Assembly: GCA_028285465.1 (NCBI GenBank) | Contig: JANQPD010000010.1 | Coordinates: 1-64,000, forward strand | Reading direction: 5' to 3' | DNA length: 64,000 nucleotides | DNA from: Owenweeksia sp. | GTDB taxonomy: Bacteria > Bacteroidota > Bacteroidia > Flavobacteriales > Schleiferiaceae | In this document: positions 17,990 to 26,545 of the stretch, piece after piece | Layout of the letters: each line of letters starts with the position of its first letter | Position numbering within the stretch: position 1 is the stretch's first letter | The notes under the pieces: generated by a model | What the model saw: only the letters and a program-made list of their open reading frames with translations | What the model was told of the DNA's origin: nothing | Databases searched by the model: none | Made by a program: the position numbers and the translations under genes

Positions 17990-18024
17990 CTGAAGTCTTC
18001 AGATACTTTTTTCTCATTGAATGG

Positions 18025-19050
18025 CTACTCCAATTTATGTTGTGCGTAACCACGCCATTTTTCGATTAATCCGGCCATATCTTCAGGTAGTGCAGAATCA
18101 AAACTCAAACGTGTTTTTTGGGTGGGGTGCTCAAAAGCCAATGTTTTGGCGTGCAAAGCCTGTCTTGGGCAAGTGCTAAAACAATTGGCCACAAATTGCT
18201 TGTATTTGGTAAAGGTGGTCCCCTTCAGAATCGCGTCTCCTCCATAATCCTTATCGTTAAAAAGGGGATGCCCCAAATGTTTCATATGCACCCGTATCTG
18301 GTGTGTACGTCCGGTTTCCAGTTTGCATTCCACCAAGGTAGTGTAGCCAAAACGCTCCAACACACGGTAGTGCGTTACGGCATGCTTACCCCTCTCTTCG
18401 GCTACTTCAAATACCTTTCTGTTTTTTAGGCTGCGTGCAATATTGCCGGTTATGGTACCCCGTTCCTCTTTTACATCCCCCCATACCAGGGCCCAATAAG
18501 TACGATCCGTGCTGCGGTCAAAAAACTGCTTGGCCAGGTGCGCCATGGCAAAATCTGTAGCCGCTATTACCAGAATACCGCTCGTGTCTTTGTCTAGGCG
18601 GTGTACCAGGCCGGGACGGGTTTCGTGCGAAGCTTCAGGTAGGTTTTGAAAATGGTGCAAGAGGGCATTTACCAAGGTGCCGCTGTAATGTCCATACCCG
18701 GGGTGTACTACCATACCGGCTTCCTTATTGATCACGATTACTTCATGATCTTCATGCACTACCTGCAACGGAATATTTTCGGGAATCAACTCGATCTCCC
18801 TGGGCGGGTATGCCAAAACCACCTGCACTACATCATCCGCTTTTACTTTATAATTGCTCTTTACGGGCCGGCCGTTTACATGGATGTTGCCTGCGGCAGC
18901 GGCTTGCTGGATTTTATTACGTGAAGTATTGGGCAGAAGATTCCCTAAAAATTTATCTACGCGAAGTGGTTTTTGACCTTTATCTGCATGTAAGCGATGA
19001 TGTTCAAACAGTTCTTCGTTTTCTTCTTCTGCGTGGTATTCTGTTTCCAT
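18025..19050 (-). CDS. RluA/RluD-family pseudouridine synthase
   Basis: Encodes 341 aa. An S4 RNA-binding domain (about residues 28-90, LRVDKFLGNLLPNTSRNKIQ) precedes the catalytic domain with HRLDKDTSGIL (catalytic Asp153) and LETGRTHQIRVHM. It isomerises uridines to pseudouridine in rRNA. RluD, acting on helix 69 of 23S rRNA, is the best match by architecture, but the RluA family is broad. The start codon shares one base with the stop of the T9SS protein gene upstream, so the genes are coupled. Confidence 0.9.
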   Translation of the reverse strand: METEYHAEEENEELFEHHRLHADKGQKPLRVDKFLGNLLPNTSRNKIQQAAAAGNIHVNGRPVKSNYKVKADDVVQVVLAYPPREIELIPENIPLQVVHEDHEVIVINKEAGMVVHPGYGHYSGTLVNALLHHFQNLPEASHETRPGLVHRLDKDTSGILVIAATDFAMAHLAKQFFDRSTDRTYWALVWGDVKEERGTITGNIARSLKNRKVFEVAEERGKHAVTHYRVLERFGYTTLVECKLETGRTHQIRVHMKHLGHPLFNDKDYGGDAILKGTTFTKYKQFVANCFSTCPRQALHAKTLAFEHPTQKTRLSFDSALPEDMAGLIEKWRGYAQHKLE

Positions 19051-20933
19051 TAACGGGCGATCATCAACTTTTGGATGGCTGGTTTTCTCAGGGAGCTGTT
19101 TTTTGGTGGAAGGAGTTGTACCAGGTAAAGTCCTTCCGGCAAGCTTGAAACATCAATACGCGCTGTTGCTTGTCCGCGTTGAAGCAACTGCCCGTTTAAA
19201 GAGCGTATTTGATAAACATACTGTTTTAATTCACTTTGTTCCGGGATAGTAAGGCGGAACCAATCCCGGGTAGGGTTGGGGTACAGTTCAAAGCGGACTT
19301 CGGGCAAATTGTTTTCTTCTACTGAAATGTCTTTCGGTAAGTAGTTGAAAAAGGGGCGCATCATCAAAGAACCCACTTCAAATTCCTCAAACAGGTTGCC
19401 CTCCTTACCTATAAATAAAGCAGTGAGCTTTTGATTGATGTCAAAACCAATATTTAAACGGGCAATGGTTTTTTGTCTTACACCGATAAACACGGAACCA
19501 TTCACTTCTATGCCGGCAGTATCCAATACATAAGGCAGGTAGAAATTCTTGCTGGTGATTTGGGGGATGTACATGCTGTCGCTTTCATAAATAAGCGTAC
19601 CGGGTTCTCCCGCATCGTTGCTGTATACCACTAAGCTGAACTCGTTGGCCGTGGCATCCGTACCTGCCGGCACAAAATAGATGTATAAGCCCTTTAGTGT
19701 GCTGTTTTCCAACACATCGTATTTCACTAAGGTAAGCGCACCTGCCTCTCCTTCTACGCCATAACCACGCTCTGCAGACCCATCGTCATAGGCGTAGTAG
19801 TTCTTAAACTCCTGGGTAAAGCGTACGGTATCGTTCTGAGCAAACCGGGAGTCGCTTTGTCCAATCCAACTCTGATACGTACTGATGGTAAACTCATCTG
19901 TAGGGGTATAAGAAGGATCGGCATAGGTTCCCAGTGGTACGGAAAAGGTGATGTGCGTATTGTCTGCATGGCCTACGTCAATGTTAACGGTCCCATCAGG
20001 GTCTTGCTTTAGCACGGTACTGCCGCTTCCATCGGTTTGACGTATCAGGTACGCGCCCAGGTCGGGATTTGAAATTTCTCCAGGCGCAATGTTCCTTATG
20101 TAGCTGAGACTCACGGCATCTTTAAAGCCATCCGCGGGCAAATCGTTGTAGTGAAACCAGGGAATTGCCTGGTAATTGGAGAGCAAAGGAGGATGGGGTG
20201 CGGTAAAAGCTATGTCCACATCATAAAGAATGGTATCTACTAAATTTCTCTGATCGTCCAGGACGATATAATCGACATGCCATACGTCATATGCACCTGC
20301 CAGGTTGCCATAGCTAATAAAACGGAATTGAAAACCGCTTTGCAAAAAGGCCGGATCAACGAGCAGGGCAACGTATTGAAAAGGGAGGCTTTGCCTGCCC
20401 TGGGTACGCCATACGCTGACCCAATTGTCGAGTGCCGGGTTGTAAAAGTATAGCGCCAGGGAATCATTATTTTCAGGAGGTTCTACAAGTGTTTTTCCCT
20501 GGGGTTGGTACCAGAAGGAAAGTACCACATCTCCGCTAGTTCCGCTAAGGTCAATGGGCTGGGAAGTTAGGAGGTCGGCCGTATCGGTACCCGTAAAATT
20601 AATGTCGTATGCATAACCGAAGGCATCAATCCCATCAAAAGTTGCTGTGCCAATACTGGGTGGGTCTTGTGCCAGGGTTTGGTTGACAAAAACCTTGGCG
20701 TCCTGCCAAAGCGCAGTATCGGGCCAGCTTTTTCCGGCACTAAAATCATCCCGAAAAGGCAAGCTTACCAGAGCCTGTGTTTTTGCCAACGCCTTAGGCC
20801 TGAATTCTTCAGGGGCAGGGCGCCCGGCAGGGACACTCAATACTTTCTTAACCTGGCCATAAGCCAGCGTACTGAGAAAAAAGGCGGCTAACCCAAGGTG
20901 CCATTTATTAAAATTCAGGAGCTGGGTCTTCAT
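19050..20933 (-). CDS. T9SS-exported multidomain surface protein of unknown function
   Basis: Encodes 627 aa. A signal peptide ends at AYGQ. A long beta-rich region follows; part of it (about residues 65-220: LSFWYQPQGK, WVSVWRTQG, WHVDYIVLDD) resembles a concanavalin A-like or MAM-type lectin fold. The C-terminal T9SS type A sorting domain starts at RFELYPNPTRDWF. No catalytic motif was seen. An adhesin or carbohydrate-binding role is a guess. ATG 20933 is preferred over TTG 20939. The start overlaps the end of the PASTA gene by 26 bp and the stop abuts the pseudouridine synthase gene, placing a surface protein in the middle of an otherwise cellular operon. Confidence 0.8.
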   Translation of the reverse strand: MKTQLLNFNKWHLGLAAFFLSTLAYGQVKKVLSVPAGRPAPEEFRPKALAKTQALVSLPFRDDFSAGKSWPDTALWQDAKVFVNQTLAQDPPSIGTATFDGIDAFGYAYDINFTGTDTADLLTSQPIDLSGTSGDVVLSFWYQPQGKTLVEPPENNDSLALYFYNPALDNWVSVWRTQGRQSLPFQYVALLVDPAFLQSGFQFRFISYGNLAGAYDVWHVDYIVLDDQRNLVDTILYDVDIAFTAPHPPLLSNYQAIPWFHYNDLPADGFKDAVSLSYIRNIAPGEISNPDLGAYLIRQTDGSGSTVLKQDPDGTVNIDVGHADNTHITFSVPLGTYADPSYTPTDEFTISTYQSWIGQSDSRFAQNDTVRFTQEFKNYYAYDDGSAERGYGVEGEAGALTLVKYDVLENSTLKGLYIYFVPAGTDATANEFSLVVYSNDAGEPGTLIYESDSMYIPQITSKNFYLPYVLDTAGIEVNGSVFIGVRQKTIARLNIGFDINQKLTALFIGKEGNLFEEFEVGSLMMRPFFNYLPKDISVEENNLPEVRFELYPNPTRDWFRLTIPEQSELKQYVYQIRSLNGQLLQRGQATARIDVSSLPEGLYLVQLLPPKNSSLRKPAIQKLMIAR

Positions 20934-21762
20934 TTTCAAAGGTAGAATCTGGAGTGATTGTCGTTTGGAACTGTAACGAGTCGTTAGGGATTTTGGTATA
21001 ATCCTGGGTAAGCCAAAGATCTACGGAAATACCGGAGTTGACGGTGGGCTCCATGCTAGGAGGGGGGTACTGCTGGTAAACCAACGCTAGTGTACTGTCC
21101 AACACATCTTCATCAAATTGTATGCTGCCGGGGTTAAGTCCCGAAGTCAACATTTTGTCTTTCGCTTCACTCAGGCTCATCCATTTGAGATAGGGCATAC
21201 GGATGCGGGTGTCTCCCAAGCCCCGCCCTAGGATCAAGGTTACTTCGGTACCTTTGTCGAACCGCTCTTTGGGATTTACCGAAAGGCCGTTTACCTTAAC
21301 ATCCACGACCACGTCTTTGCCTATAAAAGGCACATATTCCAAAGGTCCTACTTCAAATCCTTTCGACTCGAGGTCGTAAATAGCCCTGCGCTTGGTCTTT
21401 TCTACCAGATTAGGGAGTTCTATTTTTCTGGGTTTCAGTGGATTTAAGGTAAGCTTTATTTCGCGACCGGTTTTTACCAGGGCTTCAGCCTGGGGATATT
21501 GCTCCACTATGGCTCCTCTTGGCATCTGCGGATCATATTCTGCCGTGTCTAATATTTCGGCTTCCAAGCCTAATGCTTCCAATTCATTTTTGGCTTCTGT
21601 GTATGAAAGCCGTGACAAATTAGGCACGGTGATATTTTCACCGTGCTTCGTATAGCTATCCAGCCAGGTTTTTAATCCCCAAAATAAAAGGCTGAGTACG
21701 ATGGCTGCCAGGATCAGGTTTAGCCAGAAGGTTTTACTTTTAAAAAACCGGAATAGTTTCAT
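20908..21762 (-). CDS. PASTA-domain membrane protein
   Basis: Encodes 284 aa: a short basic cytoplasmic N-terminus, one transmembrane helix (about residues 14-34), then three extracytoplasmic PASTA repeats (about 40-108, 112-183 and 188-255), each with a hydrophobic-Pro-xLeu core such as ITVPNLSRLSYTEA. There is no kinase or transpeptidase domain, unlike the best-known PASTA proteins. PASTA domains bind peptidoglycan fragments, so a cell-wall sensing or anchoring role is likely. It heads a three-gene overlapping unit with the T9SS protein and the pseudouridine synthase. Confidence 0.87.
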   Translation of the reverse strand: MKLFRFFKSKTFWLNLILAAIVLSLLFWGLKTWLDSYTKHGENITVPNLSRLSYTEAKNELEALGLEAEILDTAEYDPQMPRGAIVEQYPQAEALVKTGREIKLTLNPLKPRKIELPNLVEKTKRRAIYDLESKGFEVGPLEYVPFIGKDVVVDVKVNGLSVNPKERFDKGTEVTLILGRGLGDTRIRMPYLKWMSLSEAKDKMLTSGLNPGSIQFDEDVLDSTLALVYQQYPPPSMEPTVNSGISVDLWLTQDYTKIPNDSLQFQTTITPDSTFENEDPAPEF

Positions 21763-21789
21763 GTAGAGGTGTTGAAAGGGTGAAAATAA

Positions 21790-22869
21790 CTAAACACGGT
21801 GTAAAAATTCCAGCGTATCTATTTTATCCGCATAATCCCAAAGCTTTGGGTGTTGCGCTTCTCCAAAAGCTACATCAGGTAAGGCATGTGCTGTATTCCC
21901 AACAATGCACTGAAGCTCCTTTGCTTTCTCTTGGAGGGTCTGCTGCAAACTTGCCTCCTGTTTGTAAAAGGAATAATGCAACACAGAAACAGGTGCATGC
22001 GTTTCTTCACTTTCTTTCAGCATCAAAAAACCGTTGTCTAAAAATTCCTGTTGCTCCATCAGGTAAATGGCCCGGTGGTATTCGTAGTTGTTGTGGTATT
22101 TTTTATTGTCACTTACTGCACTGAACTTGAAAAAAGCTTTGAAGATCCGGTCTGTATCAAAACCTTCCGGCAGATATAACTTCGTTACATTCCGGCACCC
22201 CAGCCCGTAATAGGTAAATACATCTTCTCCCAGTTTTTCTAATTGCTCTTGATTTTCATCGCCCTCTAAAACAGCTACGGAAGTGCGGTTTTTGCGAATG
22301 ATATGTGGGTATTTACCGAAGTATTGTTCAAAATAACGGGCAGAGTTATTGCTTCCTGTGGCTATTACTGCGTCAAAGTCGGTCATTTTGCCATCGGCAA
22401 AAAGCATGCGTCCGGCAAACTCCCGTTCGATAGCTACCAGCACCTGGGCCAGAAAAGGAATAAGCTTTTTGTCGTCGCTGCTGGGTTTTACCAATACTTT
22501 GTGTCCCGTTAACAAAACACTCACGAAATCGTGGAAGCCTACCAGCGGGATATTACCGGCCATGACAATGGCCACCGTTTTATTACCGTTTTGGTTGAAG
22601 TGGCCCGGGGCATAGCGCTGTAGCCAGGCTTCTATGTTTTCTTTTCTTAGGTTTTGTCCCCAGCTTTCCAGGGCAGACAAAAGTTGATTGCGCTCAAACC
22701 AGCCGTTAAAGAGGCTGGCTTCCAGTATAGCCTGATGATAACCATCTAAAAAAAAGTCGTTGAGCTTTTGCAAAGCAGCATCCTTTGAGGCTTCGGTGTG
22801 CTGCAGCATAAATTTCCCTAAAAGTGAAAAGGCTTCTATGCGTGCCTCTAAGCTTAGGTTTCCCTGCAT
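21790..22869 (-). CDS. acyl-CoA reductase (LuxC-like)
   Basis: Encodes 359 aa matching the LuxC-type acyl-CoA reductase family: VAIVMAGNIPLVGFHDF near residue 100, VLLTGHKVLVKPSSDDK, and YYGLGCRNVTKLYLP containing the presumed catalytic Cys. It would reduce an activated acyl group to an aldehyde with NAD(P)H. In Bacteroidota this gene often sits beside a ferredoxin gene and serC/serA, as here, but the physiological substrate is not known. It is divergent from the ferredoxin gene; the two promoters overlap face to face at 22878-22895. Confidence 0.85.
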   Translation of the reverse strand: MQGNLSLEARIEAFSLLGKFMLQHTEASKDAALQKLNDFFLDGYHQAILEASLFNGWFERNQLLSALESWGQNLRKENIEAWLQRYAPGHFNQNGNKTVAIVMAGNIPLVGFHDFVSVLLTGHKVLVKPSSDDKKLIPFLAQVLVAIEREFAGRMLFADGKMTDFDAVIATGSNNSARYFEQYFGKYPHIIRKNRTSVAVLEGDENQEQLEKLGEDVFTYYGLGCRNVTKLYLPEGFDTDRIFKAFFKFSAVSDNKKYHNNYEYHRAIYLMEQQEFLDNGFLMLKESEETHAPVSVLHYSFYKQEASLQQTLQEKAKELQCIVGNTAHALPDVAFGEAQHPKLWDYADKIDTLEFLHRV

Positions 22870-22877
22870 CTAATGTG

Positions 22878-22895
22878 TAAATTTGCGCAAAAGTA
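22878..22895. promoter_or_regulatory. overlapping face-to-face -7 elements of acyl-CoA reductase and ferredoxin genes
   Basis: TAAATTTGCGCAAAAGTA contains a plus-strand TAnnTTTG (22878-22885, for the ferredoxin) and a minus-strand TAnnTTTG (22895-22888, for the acyl-CoA reductase). They are separated by two bases and form a near-palindrome. RNA polymerase could occupy only one promoter at a time. Confidence 0.7.
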
Positions 22896-22907
22896 AGCAT
22901 CTAAGCA

Positions 22908-23255
22908 ATGGCTATAAAGATAACAGACGAATGTATTAATTGTGGTGCTTGTGAGCCGGAGTGCCCCAACAATGCGATATATGAGGGAGCCCAGGAGTGG
23001 CGTTTCTCGGAAGGTACAGGTTTAACAGGTAAAGTGAGCCCCAAAAGCGGGGGTACTTATGATGCCGATGAGCCACAGGAACCGGTAGACTATGATGTAT
23101 ATTATATTGTGACAGATAAGTGCACGGAGTGTGTTGGTTTCCACGAAACCCCGCAGTGTGCAGAAGTATGTCCGGTGGATTGCTGTGTGCCCGATGAAGA
23201 TCATGTAGAGAGTAAAGAGGAACTGGAAGAAAAGAAGGAGTTCTTACATCTTTAA
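22908..23255 (+). CDS. 4Fe-4S dicluster ferredoxin
   Basis: Encodes 115 aa. The first cluster motif is [12 protein letters not shown]; the second is [18 protein letters not shown], with the long 8-residue spacing seen in Alvin-type (Allochromatium) 2[4Fe-4S] ferredoxins. There is an inserted acidic loop between them and a charged C-terminal helix ([10 protein letters not shown]). It is a soluble low-potential electron carrier. Its partner is not shown by the sequence. The divergent acyl-CoA reductase gene is its conserved neighbour in this phylum. Confidence 0.93.
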   Translation: MAIKITDECINCGACEPECPNNAIYEGAQEWRFSEGTGLTGKVSPKSGGTYDADEPQEPVDYDVYYIVTDKCTECVGFHETPQCAEVCPVDCCVPDEDHVESKEELEEKKEFLHL

Positions 23256-23287
23256 TACTAAGCCGTTTGGCTTTGCGTTTGCTCCAC

Positions 23288-24208
23288 ATGAAGCATAGAT
23301 TGGTTTTTGGGATCTTGTTTTTATCCCTTTCTGTTTTGGCGAAAGCTTTCCAGGTACCTCAGGAACAAGCAGCCTCTTCGACAGATAGTATTACCACTTT
23401 GCTTAGCCACGCGGGCAAACACATTCTGCAACATCCTGAGTTTGCCAGAAGGGATTCGGCAAATTCGCTTTTTAGAAGGGCACTGGTAGACTTTTTGGCT
23501 ACGAAGGAGGGCTTTTCCCACCCGCTCGATTCGGTAAAAAACATGATCCGCTTGAGCGATCCCAAAGGAAAAGTAGTGATTTGTACGTGGCAAATGCCGA
23601 ACGCAGATTTTGAATATGTACGTTTTGGCGTTGTTGCTGCCCTTGATGGCCGTGGCCGTATCCAGGTGAGCGTGCTTGAAGACCGACTCATGGAATTGGG
23701 GGACAAAGCCACGTTTAAATTGTTGAGGGCGGATAGCTGGCCCGGGGCATTGTACTATAAGATACTCCCGGTTAAGAAAGAAGGAGAGGAACTGTATACA
23801 TTGTTAGGCTATGCACCGGGCTCCGAATTGAACCGCAAGATCGTAGAGGTACTACGTATAGACAGGCGGGGCAGACCTCGTTTTGGAGGAAAAGTATTCC
23901 GCATCGAACGTTTCGAAGATGAATTGTACCGGAAGCCTCCCATGCGCCTCATAATGAAATATCACCCCCGGCATACGGCCAGCCTGAACTGGAACCCCAC
24001 TGAAAAAATGATCATAATGGACCATCTCTCTCCACCTGATGCCGCTTTTATAGGGCAGCACAATAAATACGGACCAGACTTCAGTTATGATGGTCTGTCC
24101 TGGGAAAAAGGATGGTGGGAATTGAAAAGCGAGATACGCTTTAACAGTGGGCAAAACATACAAATACGTCCTCCTGCTCCGCGCGACAGCAGCAACGCAA
24201 ATAATTAA
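23288..24208 (+). CDS. hypothetical exported protein
   Basis: Encodes 306 aa. A signal peptide (MKHRLVFGILFLSLSVLAKAF) is followed by a mixed alpha/beta region with no recognised motif. ATG 23288 was chosen because it opens into the signal peptide. A conserved-looking core is KVVICTWQMPNADFEYVRFG and YYKILPVKKEGEELYTLLGY. It lies 32 bp after the ferredoxin gene on the same strand and before the serC promoter. The function is unknown; it is probably periplasmic. Confidence 0.75.
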   Translation: MKHRLVFGILFLSLSVLAKAFQVPQEQAASSTDSITTLLSHAGKHILQHPEFARRDSANSLFRRALVDFLATKEGFSHPLDSVKNMIRLSDPKGKVVICTWQMPNADFEYVRFGVVAALDGRGRIQVSVLEDRLMELGDKATFKLLRADSWPGALYYKILPVKKEGEELYTLLGYAPGSELNRKIVEVLRIDRRGRPRFGGKVFRIERFEDELYRKPPMRLIMKYHPRHTASLNWNPTEKMIIMDHLSPPDAAFIGQHNKYGPDFSYDGLSWEKGWWELKSEIRFNSGQNIQIRPPAPRDSSNANN

Positions 24209-24242
24209 TGAGTACTTAACCCATACACTTTTTTTAAATTGC

Positions 24243-24250
24243 TACTTTTG
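24243..24250 (+). promoter_or_regulatory. -7 promoter element of serC-serA
   Basis: TACTTTTG, followed by CA, matches the -7 consensus. The distance to the serC ATG leaves a leader of about 140 nt that contains two hairpins, unlike the very short leaders elsewhere in the window. Confidence 0.6.
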
Positions 24251-24282
24251 CACTATAAATCAGAATTTTATTACAATTACTG

Positions 24283-24340
24283 ATTTGCAGCAGCAAATTT
24301 CTCCATCTGTCCGTATTGCCTCTAAGAGGCATGTCTTTTT
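24283..24340 (+). promoter_or_regulatory. candidate attenuator in the serC leader
   Basis: Two small hairpins: ATTTGC/GCAAAT (24283-24298) and TGCCTC-TAA-GAGGCA (24317-24331). The second is followed within 3 nt by a pyrimidine tract TCTTTTT, giving a weak intrinsic-terminator shape 57 nt before serC. Regulation by attenuation is an inference only. Confidence 0.3.
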
Positions 24341-24397
24341 CAGCCTGAAGGCAGAAATCTATAATTCTTCGCACATTAAACCTCAAATCCATAGAGC

Positions 24398-25468
24398 ATG
24401 AAAGTACATAACTTTTCGGCCGGCCCTTGTATATTACCTCCTGAAGTTCTGCGTAAAGCATCCGGAGCGGTAATCAATTTTGATGACCTGAACTTATCGT
24501 TAATAGAGATCAGCCACCGCAGTAAGAGCTTTGTTGCTGTGATGGAGCGGGCACAAAGCCTGGTGCGTGAATTGTTAAAGGTTCCGGAAGGGTATTCCAT
24601 ACTGTTTCTGCAGGGAGGGGCCAGCCTGGAGTTTGTTATGGTACCTTATAACCTGATGAAGAAAGGAGGAAAGGCTGCTTACCTGGATACGGGAACCTGG
24701 GCAAATAAGTCTATTAAGGAAGCAAAGCGTTTCGGTGAGGTTGATGTGGTGGCCAGCGCCAAAGACGCCAACTATAGCTATATCCCCAAAGACTATACGA
24801 TTCCCAGCGATGCAAATTACTTTCATTGCACTTCCAACAACACCATTTTTGGGGTACAGATGAAGGCGTTTCCAAAAACCGATGTTTCCATGGTATGCGA
24901 TATGTCCAGCGATATATTCAGCAAACGGGTAGATGTATCGGATTTTGACCTGATCTATGCCGGTGCGCAAAAAAATATGGGCCCGGCCGGCGCTACACTC
25001 GTGATTGTAAAAGATGAGGTTTTAGGCAAGAGCGGGAGAGACATCCCGGCTTACCTGGATTATCAAACACATATCAGCAAAGACTCTATGTTTAATACGC
25101 CTCCCGTTTTTCCGGTGTACGTAAGTATGCTCACCCTGCAATGGTTGAAAGACAACGGGGGAGTAAGTTGGATTGAACAGGTAAACAATAAAAAGGCCGA
25201 GCTTATGTACAATGAAATTGACCGCAACCCGCTCTTTAAGGGAACGGCCGAAGTAGAGGACCGCTCTAACATGAATGCCTGTTTTTTACCCATCGAGGAA
25301 GCTTCACAACCCGAATTTGATAAAATGTGGAAGGAGGCAGGTATAAGTGGCATAAACGGCCATCGCTCCGTTGGGGGATACCGGGCCAGCATGTACAATG
25401 CGCTTCCGTTGGAAAGCGTGCGTACCCTGGTGGATGTAATGAAAGAATTCGAGCGTACAAAAGGATAA
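24398..25468 (+). CDS. serC: phosphoserine aminotransferase
   Basis: Encodes 356 aa, the usual SerC length. It opens with NFSAGPCILPPEVL, has the phosphate-binding LQGGASLEF (71-79), and the PLP lysine is K192 in GAQKNMGPAG. The C-terminal GHRSVGGYRASMYNA is diagnostic. It converts 3-phosphohydroxypyruvate and glutamate to phosphoserine in serine synthesis, and can also serve pyridoxal phosphate synthesis. It is followed 35 bp downstream by serA, the preceding step of the pathway. Confidence 0.97.
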   Translation: MKVHNFSAGPCILPPEVLRKASGAVINFDDLNLSLIEISHRSKSFVAVMERAQSLVRELLKVPEGYSILFLQGGASLEFVMVPYNLMKKGGKAAYLDTGTWANKSIKEAKRFGEVDVVASAKDANYSYIPKDYTIPSDANYFHCTSNNTIFGVQMKAFPKTDVSMVCDMSSDIFSKRVDVSDFDLIYAGAQKNMGPAGATLVIVKDEVLGKSGRDIPAYLDYQTHISKDSMFNTPPVFPVYVSMLTLQWLKDNGGVSWIEQVNNKKAELMYNEIDRNPLFKGTAEVEDRSNMNACFLPIEEASQPEFDKMWKEAGISGINGHRSVGGYRASMYNALPLESVRTLVDVMKEFERTKG

Positions 25469-25503
25469 AAAGACAAATAACTAAGCTGAATCAACAAATA
25501 GAA

Positions 25504-26460
25504 ATGAAAAAAGTACTGGCCAATGATGGCATCTCTCCTGCAGGAGCTAGTAAGCTGAAAGAAGCAGGTTTTGAAGTAGATGAAACGCGTGTGGCGCAAG
25601 AGCAGTTGGAACACTACATGAAGGAACACCAGGTAAGTGCCCTTTTGGTGCGCTCAGCCACTAAAGTACGCAAGGAACTGATCGACTCCATGAACGGGCA
25701 GCTTAGGTTGATAGGTCGCGGGGGAGTAGGTATGGATAATATTGATGTGAAATACGCGAAAGACAAAGGCATACACGTAATTAACACGCCTGCAGCCAGC
25801 AGCCGTTCAGTAGCTGAGTTGGTGTTTGCGCATCTTTTTGGCATGGTGCGCTTCCTGTTTGACAGCAATCAAAAAATGCCTCTTGAAGGAGATACCCGCT
25901 TTAAGGAATTGAAAAAGAATTATGCGGGGGGGATAGAGGTAAAAGGTAAAACCATAGGCATTATAGGCTTTGGCCGCATCGGAAAAGAGGTAGCGCGCAT
26001 GGCCTATGGGCTGGGTATGCACATTGTAGCGGCCGACAATAAGCAGCAGGAGGTGGGGCTTGAAATTCCCTTTGCGGACGGGCAAAAGCTGACCACTAAA
26101 GTTACCACCACAACTATTGAAGAAGTATTAAAAGTGGCTGACTTTGTTACGGTACACATCTCCGGGGCAGGGCAAACCTTAATTGGGAAAAAGGAAATTG
26201 AGATGATGAAAGACAACGCAGCCATTATCAATACTTCACGCGGGGGCGTAGTAAGTGAAACGGCTTTGCTGGAAGCCCTGGAAAACGGAAAACTGCGTTA
26301 CGCTGCCCTGGACGTGTTCGAAAATGAGCCAACCCCGGCCATGCAGGTGCTTATGAATCCCTATTTATCGCTTAGCCCGCATATTGGAGCCGCCACGCTG
26401 GAAGCGCAAGACCGCATTGGTGAAGAGCTGGCGGATCAGATCATAACACTTTTAAAATAA
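25504..26460 (+). CDS. serA: D-2-hydroxyacid dehydrogenase, probably 3-phosphoglycerate dehydrogenase
   Basis: Encodes 318 aa: a short-type SerA without the C-terminal ACT regulatory domain. The NAD-binding motif is GFGRIG (155-160). Catalytic residues are R246 (NTSRGG), E275 (DVFENEP) and H293 (SPHIGAAT). It oxidises 3-phosphoglycerate to phosphohydroxypyruvate. Position next to serC supports this role over other D-2-hydroxyacid substrates. ATG 25504 was chosen because the in-frame upstream extension runs through the serC coding region and is not homologous. Without the ACT domain, serine feedback would have to act differently or be absent. Confidence 0.92.
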   Translation: MKKVLANDGISPAGASKLKEAGFEVDETRVAQEQLEHYMKEHQVSALLVRSATKVRKELIDSMNGQLRLIGRGGVGMDNIDVKYAKDKGIHVINTPAASSRSVAELVFAHLFGMVRFLFDSNQKMPLEGDTRFKELKKNYAGGIEVKGKTIGIIGFGRIGKEVARMAYGLGMHIVAADNKQQEVGLEIPFADGQKLTTKVTTTTIEEVLKVADFVTVHISGAGQTLIGKKEIEMMKDNAAIINTSRGGVVSETALLEALENGKLRYAALDVFENEPTPAMQVLMNPYLSLSPHIGAATLEAQDRIGEELADQIITLLK

Positions 26461-26491
26461 GCTGAAGCAGGTTTTAGCCTGCCATACTGTT

Positions 26492-26529
26492 AAACCGGCC
26501 CGGGAGGCTTCCTCTGGGGCCGGTTTTTT
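26492..26529 (+). terminator. terminator of serC-serA
   Basis: The stem AAACCGGCCC / GGGCCGGTTT (26492-26501 with 26517-26526) is followed by further T residues. It lies between the convergent serA and dipeptidase genes and works best in the plus direction. Confidence 0.9.
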
Positions 26530-26545
26530 ATGAGGTAAGTGTAGG

